Shown: positions 23,101 through 34,200, counted from the stretch's first letter. The stretch: 64,000 bases of DNA from Prostheceraeus crozeri (GCA_907163375.1 CAJQUW010007258.1:1-64000), one strand, 5' to 3'. The notes: generated by a model from the letters alone, not told the origin. A program made the numbers and translations.

Positions 23101-25503
23101 CTTTGCTCACAACACAGTATAAAACCACCTTTCAAACACGACTGATAATCAAGGTCAGTAAGCATCGAAATGGCATTTAAATGCATATTTTATTCCATTC
23201 AAATATTTTCAATTTTCATAGCAGGAATTATGGTGTCCTAGAAACTAGAATGAAAAGACAATGTTAATTTTGTGAGTTAGACTCCGCAAGACATAGTCAA
23301 ATGGCCTGGTATATTTCGCCGGTCCTCCTAAGCTGTAGTTATAGTATTTCGTTTAGGGACTGAACAGTGATCGATGACAACCTGGAATATGAATTACCGT
23401 ATATTTCCTCTATTAAGCCCCTCTCTCTCATCTTCCACTATTAAGGAATCTTTCTCTTTGAGGCATCTCCCAAGACATCTTCCTCTGTTAAGGTATCTCC
23501 CTTAAAGCATGTGTTTCTTTAAACGTTATTATACAGACTATTTTATTCATACACAATGTGCACTGCCGGATTGGAAATCGTCGCTGTTGGTGACGACCAT
23601 CTCAGTTAAATTTTCACTCTAGCTCTCGATTCCGAGCAGAGACTGAGTCATATGTGCTTAGGTCTGAATAACGGAAGGACCCAGATTCAGGTGATCTTTT
23701 ATTTATATTTATCAAAATTATGCTGTCGAGCGTTTTCGGCTATCGTTCACTTGCCATGTTCACCACAAATTAACAGAGACGCTGTATCTGAACATACGGT
23801 AAAAACACATATTGCAAGCATTGTCATTAATTGCATTTTTCTGTGGACTGAATGGCATTTTCCATCTATGAAATTCCTTCTAATATTCCCATTTCCTTCC
23901 ACAGCTCATGTTTGAAGCATCATTGATGCTACGCGCGTATTGCGCAAATGAAAAATCCCCGTACCAGCTTGGGGGGACTTTCGATCCACGCAAGATGGAG
24001 TTAGAGCTTTTGCGCGCCTCCCGAATTTTGGACTTACCGTTCTCTCGCAGATTGGAGCTGAAGGAGGCTCCTAACAGCTTGAGTAAGTTTTTTATTTTAA
24101 TTGACTTGCTGGACTTGAATATTATTTCAAATTTTATTTTATTTGTAGCTGGCACTCTTTGGATGTCATTTTTGACAGTGGTGGCCAAGACAAAGGAAGC
24201 AGCTTCGGCCTTCTTCTCGGAAGGAAATGTAAGTTCATCTACTTGTGACACCTCTATTGTTGTAACGGCATTGTTTCATGGAGAGAATCATTGTAACGTG
24301 ATTCTGCCTAAAGTAATGATTGTGTTGTAAATGGTTGCATGCTTGCTTTACAGTAAGTGCAGTGCTATTTCACACAAGGTCAATACGCACTTCGTCAAAC
24401 TCCTATGTCAGTTCAAGTGCTGTGTCATTAGCATTGGGTGCTTTATCTAAGAATGCATGTTCATTCACATTAAATCTAATAGGGGAACTCTGTATCAAGT
24501 ACATGTACATGTATGATGCTCAAAGCACTCCTTTGATTTCTTTGAATATGTGAGAGTAAAATGCTCAATTTTTTTAAAAAATTCAAATTATCTTGTTGAT
24601 TGATTGATTGGTCTAAGAATTGAACCATTTCAGAATCAATAGTTCAGTTCATTGACAGTCTTGATTATTAGACCTACAGTAAGCTTTGCATGTGATATTT
24701 GTTGTTCACATGCTCTGACAGATACATATAGCCTATGATAAGTGTACAAAACAGTCATCAAAATAAGAGAATTTCGAAAAAAGTAAACTTTTTACTTTGA
24801 ACTCAAAACCCCTGACATCATCGTCCGGCAGTTTCAGGTTTACCATACTGCTGAGGAATGAGTTATTCTCTCGATTGATGTGTTGTTATATCATGCATGA
24901 TAAAGTGAATATTTCATTTATAAATGTAAAAGGAATTACAATGGATAATTTTAAAAGGAAAATTAAATGATGACTGGGCATTCAGGACATTGATTCAGGA
25001 TCGGAGCCATTTTTTGCTGCTGGGGGAATTTAATTGTATTGTGTAATTGTATTGTGTAATGGCTTTCGTGTAATTTAATTGTATTGTGAAATATAGTAAA
25101 ACTTGTATATATCCTAGTATATATACTAGTATACTATAGTATACTAGTAGTTGGATATATACTAGTATAATCAAGTTTCATTTCATACAAACGAGATCTG
25201 AAGTTGGTGATGCTAAAAATGAAATTTGTATCGACAATTCATCTCTCTTTTCAGCAACCGGTCAGAATTGGAGGAACAGAAGGTGCCCCAGAAAACTGCG
25301 TGCACGTAAATGACATAAGCATATCAACAGATGGTGCTGCACAAACTTTGACAGTGTTTGTAGCCTGTTTCCTTGCATTTAATTTGATGCACTCCCGGCA
25401 GCAAGAAGCAACCGTGGAGGTGTTGGAGGGACTTCTCGGTGTGCGGCGCTCATTTACCAAACTGAGCAGCAAAAATACTTTAAAACTTTTGTTCATCCTA
25501 TAA
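6798..25503 (+). CDS. Gene A: nine-exon spliced gene, uncharacterised family, 5' incomplete
   Basis: Exons: 6798-6882, 18018-18175, 19014-19085, 19213-19272, 19650-19716, 22603-22755, 23905-24082, 24149-24228, 25255-25503 (TAA). Each is bounded by AG and GT, usually with a pyrimidine tract, and all eight junctions keep frame, giving about 366 residues. The order is: YKAIGDAIRTQFPLL plus W (exon 1); a basic helix WEVLKFKFIKRIQYMRTK and a K/E/R-rich stretch (exon 2); acidic linker (exons 3-5); EESFSVRKHF and CPQLRLPEY (exon 6); FDPRKMELELLRASRI (exon 7); and a final TVFVACFLAFNLM hydrophobic stretch with EVLEGLLG (exon 9). From memory this order matches a multi-copy uncharacterised fish/invertebrate family; function is unknown. 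Exon 1 opens with one base of a split codon, so at least one exon lies upstream. Intron 1 (11.1 kb) holds the foldback element and intron 5 a mariner. Confidence 0.72.
7462..7547. repeat. Inverted repeat CCACTTAATATACCCGGG
   Basis: The 18-bp arm CCACTTAATATACCCGGG is repeated in inverse orientation at the right end, 86 bp overall. A related arm pair forms the site into which the foldback element inserted (about 9036-9051 with 17816-17848), and another relative is near 9000-9030. It is probably a small palindromic MITE family; no clear target duplication was seen. Confidence 0.6.
8124..8238. mobile_element. Mariner-type MITE, 111 bp
   Basis: The body is 8126-8236. Its inverted ends of about 28 bp begin CGAGGTGTGTCAGAAAAGTA and are near perfect, with a TA duplication on both sides (8124-8125, 8237-8238). 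The centre is too short for a gene, so it is a non-autonomous Tc1/mariner derivative. Confidence 0.8.
8625..8816. repeat. Perfect 92-bp-arm hairpin
   Basis: Positions 8625-8716 and 8725-8816 are exact reverse complements separated by the 8-base loop ATCGTCAG. The 13-bp word AACCCTAGTATAC lies on both sides (8613-8625 and 8840-8852), which might be a duplication made on insertion. Nothing inside resembles a transposase. Confidence 0.85.
9043..9051. repeat. Foldback target duplication, left copy
   Basis: TTAACATAC, identical to 17816-17824. The pre-insertion site reads as a palindromic CCACTTAACATACCCGG sequence related to 7462-7547. Confidence 0.85.
9052..9403. repeat. Foldback left outer arm (unique part)
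   Basis: Inverted match to 17462-17815 with scattered differences. The word GAGTTTGTACAG occurs four times here (starting near 9097, 9147, 9251 and 9303), spaced 50-105 bp. It contains further short repeats of the TTGGTGCTAC type that also begin each 175-bp unit. Confidence 0.85.
9404..12548 (+). repeat. 175-bp tandem array, 18 units (foldback left arm)
   Basis: GAGTTTGTACAG recurs at 9423 and every 175 bp up to 12398 (18 units; the 11873 copy is GAATTTGTACAG). Each unit also holds a degenerate copy GAGTTTGAACAC and the inverted pair ACCGGTAAATACCGGT. Units differ by few substitutions. The two units at 10298 and 10473 share the same rare variants, so they are a recent tandem duplication. The 82-111-codon open frames seen in every unit arise because 175 is not a multiple of three and the unit lacks stops in one frame; I do not treat them as genes. 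Confidence 0.95.
12549..15896. other. Foldback core, no transposase recognised
   Basis: This 3.35-kb core contains only short open frames (the longest is 113 codons on the minus strand at 14134-14475) with no motif I know. A short imperfect direct repeat (GGAAAACAATCAAAGGTAT type) lies at about 12868 and 13012. A CACTA-ended palindromic insertion sits at 15109-15562. A GGTAAATGCGACAAGGCC stretch near 14640 has an inverted relative near 15820. It could be captured host DNA or the eroded remains of a coding core. Confidence 0.5.
15107..15564. mobile_element. Palindromic insertion with CACTAG ends, 454 bp
   Basis: The body is 15109-15562. The left end CACTAGGTGACATGCCACGC and the inverse of the right end CACTAGTTGACATGCCACGC differ at one position, and similarity continues for about 60 bp. 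TA stands on both sides. The CACTA start suggests a non-autonomous CACTA-type element, but a TA duplication would also fit a Tc1/mariner MITE. It is nested in the foldback core. Confidence 0.6.
15897..17461 (-). repeat. 175-bp tandem array, 9 units (foldback right arm)
   Basis: CTGTACAAACTC, the inverse of the left-arm motif, lies at 16031 and every 175 bp to 17431 (nine units; 16556 is CTGAACAAACTC and the 16906 copy has a changed last bases). Units mostly carry a right-arm variant (inverse of AACTACAAGAATACTGCCC), but the unit at about 16950-16985 carries the left-arm variant AACCACTAGAATACTACCC. Confidence 0.95.
17462..17815. repeat. Foldback right outer arm (unique part)
   Basis: Inverse of 9052-9403. 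CTGTACAAACTC occurs four times (near 17554, 17604, 17710 and 17759), mirroring the left side. It ends in ...CTAACTTCAACGACAT at the target duplication. Confidence 0.85.
17816..17824. repeat. Foldback target duplication, right copy
   Basis: TTAACATAC, identical to 9043-9051. It is followed by CCCGGATATATTAAGTGG, the other half of the palindromic target. Confidence 0.85.
18018..18175 (+). CDS. Gene A exon 2
   Basis: The exon follows CCTCTATTTCAG and precedes GTAAGAG. It encodes a strongly basic helix-forming stretch (EVLKFKFIKRIQYMRTKM, then EMRQRYEKIKENYRKRKS). An ATG lies at codon 14, so an internal start in this exon is an alternative if exon 1 were not used. The reading frame is open through the acceptor, and the phase fits 6798-6882. 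Confidence 0.72.
19789..19879. repeat. Hairpin in gene A intron 5
   Basis: Inverted arms of about 33 bp beginning AATATTTCGATTGCC around a loop of about 25 bases. Only one mismatch is evident. No duplication was seen at its edges. Confidence 0.7.
20161..20192. repeat. (AT)n microsatellite
   Basis: An uninterrupted TA/AT run of about 30 bp inside gene A intron 5. Confidence 0.9.
20411..22181 (-). mobile_element. Dead mariner-like transposon, 1.77 kb
   Basis: The body is 20413-22179 with TA on both sides. The inverted ends begin CAGGGTGAACATAAAAGAAT and extend for about 115 bp, much longer than the ~30 bp typical of mariners. A transposase lies on the minus strand. It interrupts intron 5 of gene A between exons 19650-19716 and 22603-22755 and leaves the exons untouched. 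Confidence 0.9.
20750..21785 (-). pseudogene. Mariner-like transposase pseudogene
   Basis: Reading down the minus strand: a start and MITAKQKAFCVIQFYKSEPS (about 21785), then a helix-turn-helix region VSPPDRKEILRWCRQFVE and GRPRVMEESVQRTRG (21465-21710). The catalytic part has LVFSDEGIFHVTGKVNKHN, FIFQQDGAPPHW and PPRSPDLSPCDFFL (20921-21373), and the C-terminus is GYIKNSVYVPPLPTNLEEL. The DGAPPHW and SPDLSPCD blocks carry the catalytic aspartates of the mariner/IS630 group. Breaks seen: a frameshift near 21710, a stop after KDLNM (about 21463), a frameshift near 21395, TAG in place of Trp after FFL (about 20919), and a TGA after LQNV. It cannot make an active enzyme. Confidence 0.88.
23905..24228 (+). 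CDS. Gene A exons 7 and 8 with a 66-bp intron
   Basis: Exon 7 is 23905-24082, exon 8 is 24149-24228, and the intron between them (24083-24148) is only 66 bp with GTAAGT and TTTATTTGTAG. Exon 7 encodes YQLGGTFDPRKMELELLRAS and RRLELKEAPNSL. Exon 8 encodes GTLWMSFLTVVAKTKEAASA. The short intron keeps a readable frame on both sides, which argues against chance. Confidence 0.7.
25090..25190. repeat. AT-rich palindrome in gene A intron 8
   Basis: ACTTGTATATATCC at the left is mirrored by GGATATATACTAGTATAATC at the right, with a TAGTATAC-rich centre that can fold on itself. No coding content. Confidence 0.65.
25255..25503 (+). CDS. Gene A terminal exon
   Basis: The exon follows ATCTCTCTTTTCAG, has 82 codons and ends in TAA. 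It encodes ENCVHVNDISISTDGAAQTL, a hydrophobic stretch TVFVACFLAFNLM and EATVEVLEGLLGVRR. The end of the related family, as I recall it, has the same layout: an acidic segment, then a hydrophobic FNL-type helix, then a leucine-rich helix. It is not a convincing membrane anchor by length alone. Confidence 0.75.
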   Translation, partial: QPVRIGGTEGAPENCVHVNDISISTDGAAQTLTVFVACFLAFNLMHSRQQEATVEVLEGLLGVRRSFTKLSSKNTLKLLFIL

Positions 25504-26805
25504 GCGAGGCGATTTTTGTTTAATTTCTTCTTTTTTAATTGCGATCAAATCTAACACTTCTGATACAGCGCCGCTTCGATTATCAATTATTGAGAATTTT
25601 GGAAGACTTTTACTATCTACGCGACTATCAAATTTTCTTCATACAATCATTTTGCTACTCCTAGATCATTATCAGAGTGACAATGTAGTAAGCTTGACAT
25701 TCAGGTAGCTCATCAAGCAGGCACTGCTTCATAGGAGCAAAATCGAAGCCTGTCTGCGAGTGCGAACATCTTGTGTGATTGCTTATAATCTACTTTCAAC
25801 GAATGATTTCCACTTACTGCGCTTGGATTTTTTAAAATTGTTTTATGAGAGTAGCTGTGACATTCCAGAGGATTCTTGCTGATTCCACTAATTAATTTGT
25901 TCTTCGTTTTCTTGCTTTTCTAATAGACGTTTTAACTGAGACGTTTGCAATTTGAAGGAAATCTATACATAAGAAACATAGACATTTAGAATTCGTGCTT
26001 ACAGATCATTTTCTAGCTGTTTTTGGCTTTGAACTTCCGCATAATCGAACAGCCGCTGCATCAGAAGAGTAATTTCCATATCTCTTTTACAGAATTTCTG
26101 GTCATTTTTTATATTTTCTTAGATTCGTATTTTGAACATGTTTGTTATTTTCCAATGATAAGTGATCTCATGCTTGTGAACCAATTTTGTAATTTTTAGA
26201 TGAATTTTATGAATGTTTTTCATAAATTTGTTGCAATTTTTTTGAATATATTCAAATGATATCAACATGCGTTTTGACGTTTTCTGCGAACCCTATCAAA
26301 CATTATGACAGTAGCATATCCTAAATAATCCTTAATGACACTAATTAGTACAAAATATAATTGAATCTATGTTTAAAGGGCATGGTTTGTAATCACATTT
26401 CGTTTAATTGCTAAGGAAAAGAAAGCAGGCATAATTGATAATAGCTCAATTTCAGTGCTATGGGAAATTTAGTTGCATAATGGCACTACTGCTAGATTGA
26501 TGCAGTAGTATGTTGCATCACACTGTAAAAGTTGTATAAAGTATTGGAAAATATTTTAGTGTCTTAGCCTTCTGAAACGCTTTGCTTTAGGATTTTTTTA
26601 TTAGTTACGAATAGTGTCTTGCTTTAGGAGGTGATTCAGCTCGCTTTAGGAGGTGCTGGTTTACAGTGTACACTAAAGGCTTAGAAATTGATTGAAATAA
26701 AAGATCAGCGTCAAATAAATAGCAAATTGGAATATGGCCTTCATATTGTCTGGTGACGAAAATTAGAGTAATCCACTGTGGATCGATGTTCCGGGAGGAC
26801 ACTTA
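25504..26805. other. 3' flank of gene A, no gene seen
   Basis: AT-rich. Possible polyadenylation signals (AATAAA) occur around 26695-26715, more than 1 kb beyond the stop. Three short GCTTTAGGAGGTG-like words cluster at 26586-26660. No reading frame of note. Confidence 0.4.
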
Positions 26806-27556
26806 TAGTCCGGGAGCTAGCGCGAAGTTGTGCAGGGAACGAGGTAGTACATAAAACTTTCACATAGCATAGTACACCTCTAACCTACTGCAAAACTTCG
26901 CGTCTGCCGGATCAGATCATTTGCTTTTCAGAAATAGAGATGATAACAAAATCCAATGTATTTCCAATGGTAAAATTGTGACATCTGAGGTGTTGACTCC
27001 ATTTTTTCGAATTTTTGCTCATAAAAGTTTCACAAATTGGTATTTTGTTGAACTCGTTATTATAGAAATCATCTACAGATCATGATCTTTCAAATGAAAT
27101 GTCATTCAGTGACAGAGGATGAAGTAAAGTGTACAAACAGACACCTTTCGTTGGTGTAACTGCAAATTTTAACACAGAAATTTCAGGAAAATTGTTGATA
27201 TACTTTAAAGAAAGGTGTCTGTTTGTACACTTTACTTCATCCTCTGTCACTGAATGATAACTCATTTGAAAGATCATGTTCTGTAGATGATTTCTATAAT
27301 AACCAGTTCAACAAAATACCAATTTGTGTAACTTTTATGAGCAAAAATTCGAAAAAATGGAGTCAACACCTCAGATGTCACAATTTTACCATTGGAAATA
27401 CATTGGATTTTGTTATCATCTCTATTTCTGAAAAGCAAATGATCTGATCCGGCAGACGCGAAGTTTTGCAGTAGGTTAGAGGTGTACTATGCTATGTGAA
27501 AGTTTTATGTACTACCTCGTTCCCTGCACAACTTCGCGCTAGCTCCCGGACTATTA
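26803..27556. mobile_element. Hairpin MITE, TAGTCCGG family, copy 1
   Basis: The body is 26806-27553 with TTA on both sides. The whole element is a near-perfect inverted repeat with arms of about 340 bp and a short centre. The ends read TAGTCCGGGAGCTAGCGCG. The next block, GCAGGGAACGAGG, is shared with the copies at 35009, 44597 and 61307, so this is a diverged subfamily. It lies between the converging 3' ends of genes A and B. Confidence 0.85.
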
Positions 27557-28075
27557 CGCCACTGGAAGCAAACATGTGAGATGCGAGATCTACCAATAAA
27601 TGGATTATTAAACAAGGAAACTTTCTTCTGCTAAAGGAGTCTTACATAATCACTGACCGTTTCAAAATTTAGTCTTGCTATGAATCACTTTTGAACACGA
27701 TCACGTCCATGACTCCAAAGATCACATCGCCTGTGATGTAAGCGTGTTGTAACTGGTTATAAAGTAGGAATGAATTTCTCATAAGCATATAGCTAATCCT
27801 ATATAATTTAAATCAATTGACCCTATCTCTTGAGCATCAAAACGGAATGACTGTAAAAGCATTTTAGTCTTTTTAATCCACGCATGAATGATCTCTTGCT
27901 CTGAGTCTCTGATTCTGACGTAGCCTCAGTGACCTTGATGTGAAATCGAATTAGGTCTACGATTGAAAAGAAACAGGACAAAACTCTGGATCAGCTATAT
28001 GTAAAGAAAATATAATGAAGAAACATGATGCGGAGAATTCATAAAGACTTCAATCAAAATATATCTGAACATGTT

Positions 28076-28234
28076 TTAGCTTCCTCCACTGTCATCACCG
28101 AAAATATACTCTGCTGCTTTGTTTGCTGGTATTCGCATTTCAGGTGGATCATAGCCACGAATGTAACGGCAGTTGAGAACGTCCTTCCATACAGTAGGAT
28201 CTAAATCTGGTTCCTCTTTTTGATGCGATCCATG
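28076..28234 (-). CDS. Gene B terminal exon
   Basis: On the minus strand it follows CTATTTTCATTGCAG and has 52 codons plus TAA. It encodes KEEPDLDPTVWKDVLNCRY, then GYDPPEMRIPANKAAEYIF. The phase-0 acceptor matches the phase-0 donor of 44278-44503. The ordered, non-repetitive composition looks like a conserved C-terminus. Confidence 0.68.
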   Translation of the reverse strand, partial: HGSHQKEEPDLDPTVWKDVLNCRYIRGYDPPEMRIPANKAAEYIFGDDSGGS

Positions 28235-31200
28235 CTGCAATGAAAATAGCATCACGATAATAAATGTGGATGAGGTACCTACATGATAAAGCATGGATCG
28301 TGGGAGGGAAGTAAGCTGTATTAAAAAAATCGCGGAGATTGGGTTGAGAATGTAATCATGTGTAATATTAATCAAAAGTTGTGTAGACTATTTCATTAAA
28401 CGGCATACAATTTTATAAAATGTTCAGCAACATTATTGTCACCACTGTGAGTTGTGTATTATAATGTTCTACTACTGGTGAAGTCACAGAAATCACAGTA
28501 CCCGTATAACCTGATCACCAAAAATTCCTCACATAAGCTGATACCGGTACAGCATATTGCATACTGACAAAATTTGGATTAAGCATGATAAGTATTTCAT
28601 GGAATATTTAAGAATGGATTCACTAGTTTGGCAGACTTTGAAAGACAATTTTTGCAACAATTTAATGTGGAAATTTTTGGTCGAGAGAGGGAAGTCATCT
28701 GCATGACATACATCGCGTGAGGAAAGCGGTTGAGAATGCTGCCATCTTGTGCATAGCGTACTATTGATCTAAAGTTACGTATTTCGTCAAGCGATTAAAA
28801 GTATGAAATGTTCGACTATCATTCTCAATCCTGTGGACAGTGAATATAAATGGAGTTGTTCTTGAAGTTAAGAGAGGTATGATTTACGCAGGGTTTTGAA
28901 ATCATGAGATGTGGTAAAAGATTTACTTTCCGGCAAGCTAGCAAATATTGATTTCGATAATATTTCAACAACTAGTGTTCCTCGCTGGTATCTACATGGA
29001 TGTTTTGGTCATTTATTTTATATGTATTCCATGTAAAAGCCAAACGTTCATGATTTTTTTTAACAGACGGAAAATAGCTGCGCGTCTTGGTGGACTTGAA
29101 CCACCGACCTCTGGCATTCTAGGCCAACGCTCTACCAACTGAGCTATCGACGAGCGACAGAACGACATAAATCCTCAATTGAAGAACCCGCGTAGGAGAA
29201 TCCGATAGCTTCATCCTCCAAGACAACATAGCATTAACCGTCAAGCCAAACTACTGAAGCAAGTTATCAGTAATTCAAAGCCAGCATAATACTTTGAAAC
29301 GGGGACTTAGTCCACACAAGTATTCAAAGAAAGCTGCAATGATAATTTTAACAGACGGAAAATAGCTGCGCGTCTTGGTGGACTTGAACCACCGACCTCT
29401 GGCATTCTAGGCCAACGCTCTACCAACTGAGCTATCGACGAGCGACAGAACGACATAAATCCTCAATTGAAGAACCCGCGTAGGAGAATCCGATAGCTTC
29501 ATCCTCCAAGACAACATAGCATTAACCGTCAAGCCAAACTACTGAAGCAAGTTATCAGTAATTCAAAGCCAGCATAATACTTTGAAACGGGGACTTAGTC
29601 CACACAAGTATTCAAAGAAAGCTGCAATGATAATTTTAACAGACGGAAAATAGCTGCGCGTCTTGGTGGACTTGAACCACCGACCTCTGGCATTCTAGGC
29701 CAACGCTCTACCAACTGAGCTATCGACGAGCGACAGAACGACATAAATCCTCAATTGAAGAACCCGCGTAGGAGAATCCGATAGCTTCATCCTCCAAGAC
29801 AACATAGCATTAACCGTCAAGCCAAACTACTGAAGCAAGTTATCAGTAATTCAAAGCCAGCATAATACTTTGAAACGGGGACTTAGTCCACACAAGTATT
29901 CAAAGAAAGCTGCAATGATAATTTTAACAGACGGAAAATAGCTGCGCGTCTTGGTGGACTTGAACCACCGACCTCTGGCATTCTAGGCCAACGCTCTACC
30001 AACTGAGCTATCGACGAGCGACAGAACGACATAAATCCTCAATTGAAGAACCCGCGTAGGAGAATCCGATAGCTTCATCCTCCAAGACAACATAGCATTA
30101 ACCGTCAAGCCAAACTACTGAAGCAAGTTATCAGTAATTCAAAGCCAGCATAATACTTTGAAACGGGGACTTAGTCCACACAAGTATTCAAAGAAAGCTG
30201 CAATGATAATTTTAACAGACGGAAAATAGCTGCGCGTCTTGGTGGACTTGAACCACCGACCTCTGGCATTCTAGGCCAACGCTCTACCAACTGAGCTATC
30301 GACGAGCGACAGAACGACATAAATCCTCAATTGAAGAACCCGCGTAGGAGAATCCGATAGCTTCATCCTCCAAGACAACATAGCATTAACCGTCAAGCCA
30401 AACTACTGAAGCAAGTTATCAGTAATTCAAAGCCAGCATAATACTTTGAAACGGGGACTTAGTCCACACAAGTATTCAAAGAAAGCTGCAATGATAATTT
30501 TAACAGACGGAAAATAGCTGCGCGTCTTGGTGGACTTGAACCACCGACCTCTGGCATTCTAGGCCAACGCTCTACCAACTGAGCTATCGACGAGCGACAG
30601 AACGACATAAATCCTCAATTGAAGAACCCGCGTAGGAGAATCCGATAGCTTCATCCTCCAAGACAACATAGCATTAACCGTCAAGCCAAACTACTGAAGC
30701 AAGTTATCAGTAATTCAAAGCCAGCATAATACTTTGAAACGGGGACTTAGTCCACACAAGTATTCAAAGAAAGCTGCAATGATAATTTTAACAGACGGAA
30801 AATAGCTGCGCGTCTTGGTGGACTTGAACCACCGACCTCTGGCATTCTAGGCCAACGCTCTACCAACTGAGCTATCGACGAGCGACAGAACGACATAAAT
30901 CCTCAATTGAAGAACCCGCGTAGGAGAATCCGATAGCTTCATCCTCCAAGACAACATAGCATTAACCGTCAAGCCAAACTACTGAAGCAAGTTATCAGTA
31001 ATTCAAAGCCAGCATAATACTTTGAAACGGGGACTTAGTCCACACAAGTATTCAAAGAAAGCTGCAATGATAATTTTAACAGACGGAAAATAGCTGCGCG
31101 TCTTGGTGGACTTGAACCACCGACCTCTGGCATTCTAGGCCAACGCTCTACCAACTGAGCTATCGACGAGCGACAGAACGACATAAATCCTCAATTGAAG

Positions 31201-34200
31201 AACCCGCGTAGGAGAATCCGATAGCTTCATCCTCCAAGACAACATAGCATTAACCGTCAAGCCAAACTACTGAAGCAAGTTATCAGTAATTCAAAGCCAG
31301 CATAATACTTTGAAACGGGGACTTAGTCCACACAAGTATTCAAAGAAAGCTGCAATGATAATTTTAACAGACGGAAAATAGCTGCGCGTCTTGGTGGACT
31401 TGAACCACCGACCTCTGGCATTCTAGGCCAACGCTCTACCAACTGAGCTATCGACGAGCGACAGAACGACATAAATCCTCAATTGAAGAACCCGCGTAGG
31501 AGAATCCGATAGCTTCATCCTCCAAGACAACATAGCATTAACCGTCAAGCCAAACTACTGAAGCAAGTTATCAGTAATTCAAAGCCAGCATAATACTTTG
31601 AAACGGGACTTAGTCCACACAAGTATTCAAAGAAAGCTGCAATGATAATTTTAACAGACGGAAAATAGCTGCGCGTCTTGGTGGACTTGAACCACCGACC
31701 TCTGGCATTCTAGGCCAACGCTCTACCAACTGAGCTATCGACGAGCGACAGAACGACATAAATCCTCAATTGAAGAACCCGCGTAGGAGAATCCGATAGC
31801 TTCATCCTCCAAGACAACATAGCATTAACCGTCAAGCCAAACTACTGAAGCAAGTTATCAGTAATTCAAAGCCAGCATAATACTTTGAAACGGGGACTTA
31901 GTCCACACAAGTATTCAAAGAAAGCTGCAATGATAATTTTAACAGACGGAAAATAGCTGCGCGTCTTGGTGGACTTGAACCACCGACCTCTGGCATTCTA
32001 GGCCAACGCTCTACCAACTGAGCTATCGACGAGCGACAGAACGACATAAATCCTCAATTGAAGAACCCGCGTAGGAGAATCCGATAGCTTCATCCTCCAA
32101 GACAACATAGCATTAACCGTCAAGCCAAACTACTGAAGCAAGTTATCAGTAATTCAAAGCCAGCATAATACTTTGAAACGGGGACTTAGTCCACACAAGT
32201 ATTCAAAGAAAGCTGCAATGATAATTTTAACAGACGGAAAATAGCTGCGCGTCTTGGTGGACTTGAACCACCGACCTCTGGCATTCTAGGCCAACGCTCT
32301 ACCAACTGAGCTATCGACGAGCGACAGAACGACATAAATCCTCAATTGAAGAACCCGCGTAGGAGAATCCGATAGCTTCATCCTCCAAGACAACATAGCA
32401 TTAACCGTCAAGCCAAACTACTGAAGCAAGTTATCAGTAATTCAAAGCCAGCATAATACTATGAAACGGCGACTTAGTCCACACAAGTATTCAAAGAAAG
32501 CTGCAATGATAATTTTAACAGACGGAAAATAGCTGCGCGTCTTGGTGGACTTGAACCACCGACCTCTGGCATTCTAGGCCAACGCTCTACCAACTGAGCT
32601 ATCGACGAGCGACAGAACGACATAAATCCTCAATTGAAGAACCCGCGTAGGAGAATCCGATAGCTTCATCCTCCAAGACAACATAGCATTAACCGTCAAG
32701 CCAAACTACTGAAGCAAGTTATCAGTAATTCAAAGCCAGCATAATACTTTGAAACGGGGACTTAGTCCACACAAGTATTCAAAGAAAGCTGCAATGATAA
32801 TTTTAACAGACGGAAAATAGCTGCGCGTCTTGGTGGACTTGAACCACCGACCTCTGGCATTCTAGGCCAACGCTCTACCAACTGAGCTATCGACGAGCGA
32901 CAGAACGACATAAATCCTCAATTGAAGAACCCGCGTAGGAGAATCCGATAGCTTCATCCTCCAAGACAACATAGCATTAACCGTCAAGCCAAACTACTGA
33001 AGCAAGTTATCAGTAATTCAAAGCCAGCATAATACTTTGAAACGGGACTTAGTCCACACAAGTATTCAAAGAAAGCTGCAATGATAATTTTAACAGACGG
33101 AAAATAGCTGCGCGTCTTGGTGGACTTGAACCACCGACCTCTGGCATTCTAGGCCAACGCTCTACCAACTGAGCTATCGACGAGCGACAGAACGACATAA
33201 ATCCTCAATTGAAGAACCCGCGTAGGAGAATCCGATAGCTTCATCCTCCAAGACAACATAGCATTAACCGTCAAGCCAAACTACTGAAGCAAGTTATCAG
33301 TAATTCAAAGCCAGCATAATACTTTGAAACGGGGACTTAGTCCACACAAGTATTCAAAGAAAGCTGCAATGATAATTTTAACAGACGGAAAATAGCTGCG
33401 CGTCTTGGTGGACTTGAACCACCGACCTCTGGCATTCTAGGCCAACGCTCTACCAACTGAGCTATCGACGAGCGACAGAACGACATAAATCCTCAATTGA
33501 AGAACCCGCGTAGGAGAATCCGATAGCTTCATCCTCCAAGACAACATAGCATTAACCGTCAAGCCAAACTACTGAAGCAAGTTATCAGTAATTCAAAGCC
33601 AGCATAATACTTTGAAACGGGGACTTAGTCCACACAAGTATTCAAAGAAAGCTGCAATGATAATTTTAACAGACGGAAAATAGCTGCGCGTCTTGGTGGA
33701 CTTGAACCACCGACCTCTGGCATTCTATGCCAACGCTCTACCAACTGAGCTATCGACGAGCGACAGAACGACATAAATCCTCAATTGAAGAACCCGCGTA
33801 GGAGAATCCGATAGCTTCATCCTCCAAGACAACATAGCATTAACCGTCAAGCCAAACTACTGAAGCAAGTTATCAGTAATTCAAAGCCAGCATAATACTT
33901 TGAAACGGGGACTTAGTCCACACAAGTATTCAAAGAAAGCTGCAATGATAATTTTAACAGACGGAAAATAGCTGCGCGTCTTGGTGGACTTGAACCACCG
34001 ACCTCTGGCATTCTAGGCCAACGCTCTACCAACTGAGCTATCGACGAGCGACAGAACGACATAAATCCTCAATTGAAGAACCCGCGTAGGAGAATCCGAT
34101 AGCTTCATCCTCCAAGACAACATAGCATTAACCGTCAAGCCAAACTACTGAAGCAAGTTATCAGTAATTCAAAGCCAGCATAATACTTTGAAACGGGGAC

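Noticed and set aside
23390-23520. TATTAAG-rich stretch after TTACCGTATATTTCC as a MITE
   Set aside because: Repeated short words but no inverted partner or duplication found.
29081-29153. Simple annotation as functional tRNA-Ser(AGA)
   Set aside because: There is no long variable arm and only four of seven acceptor pairs, so serine identity is not supported by the body of the molecule.
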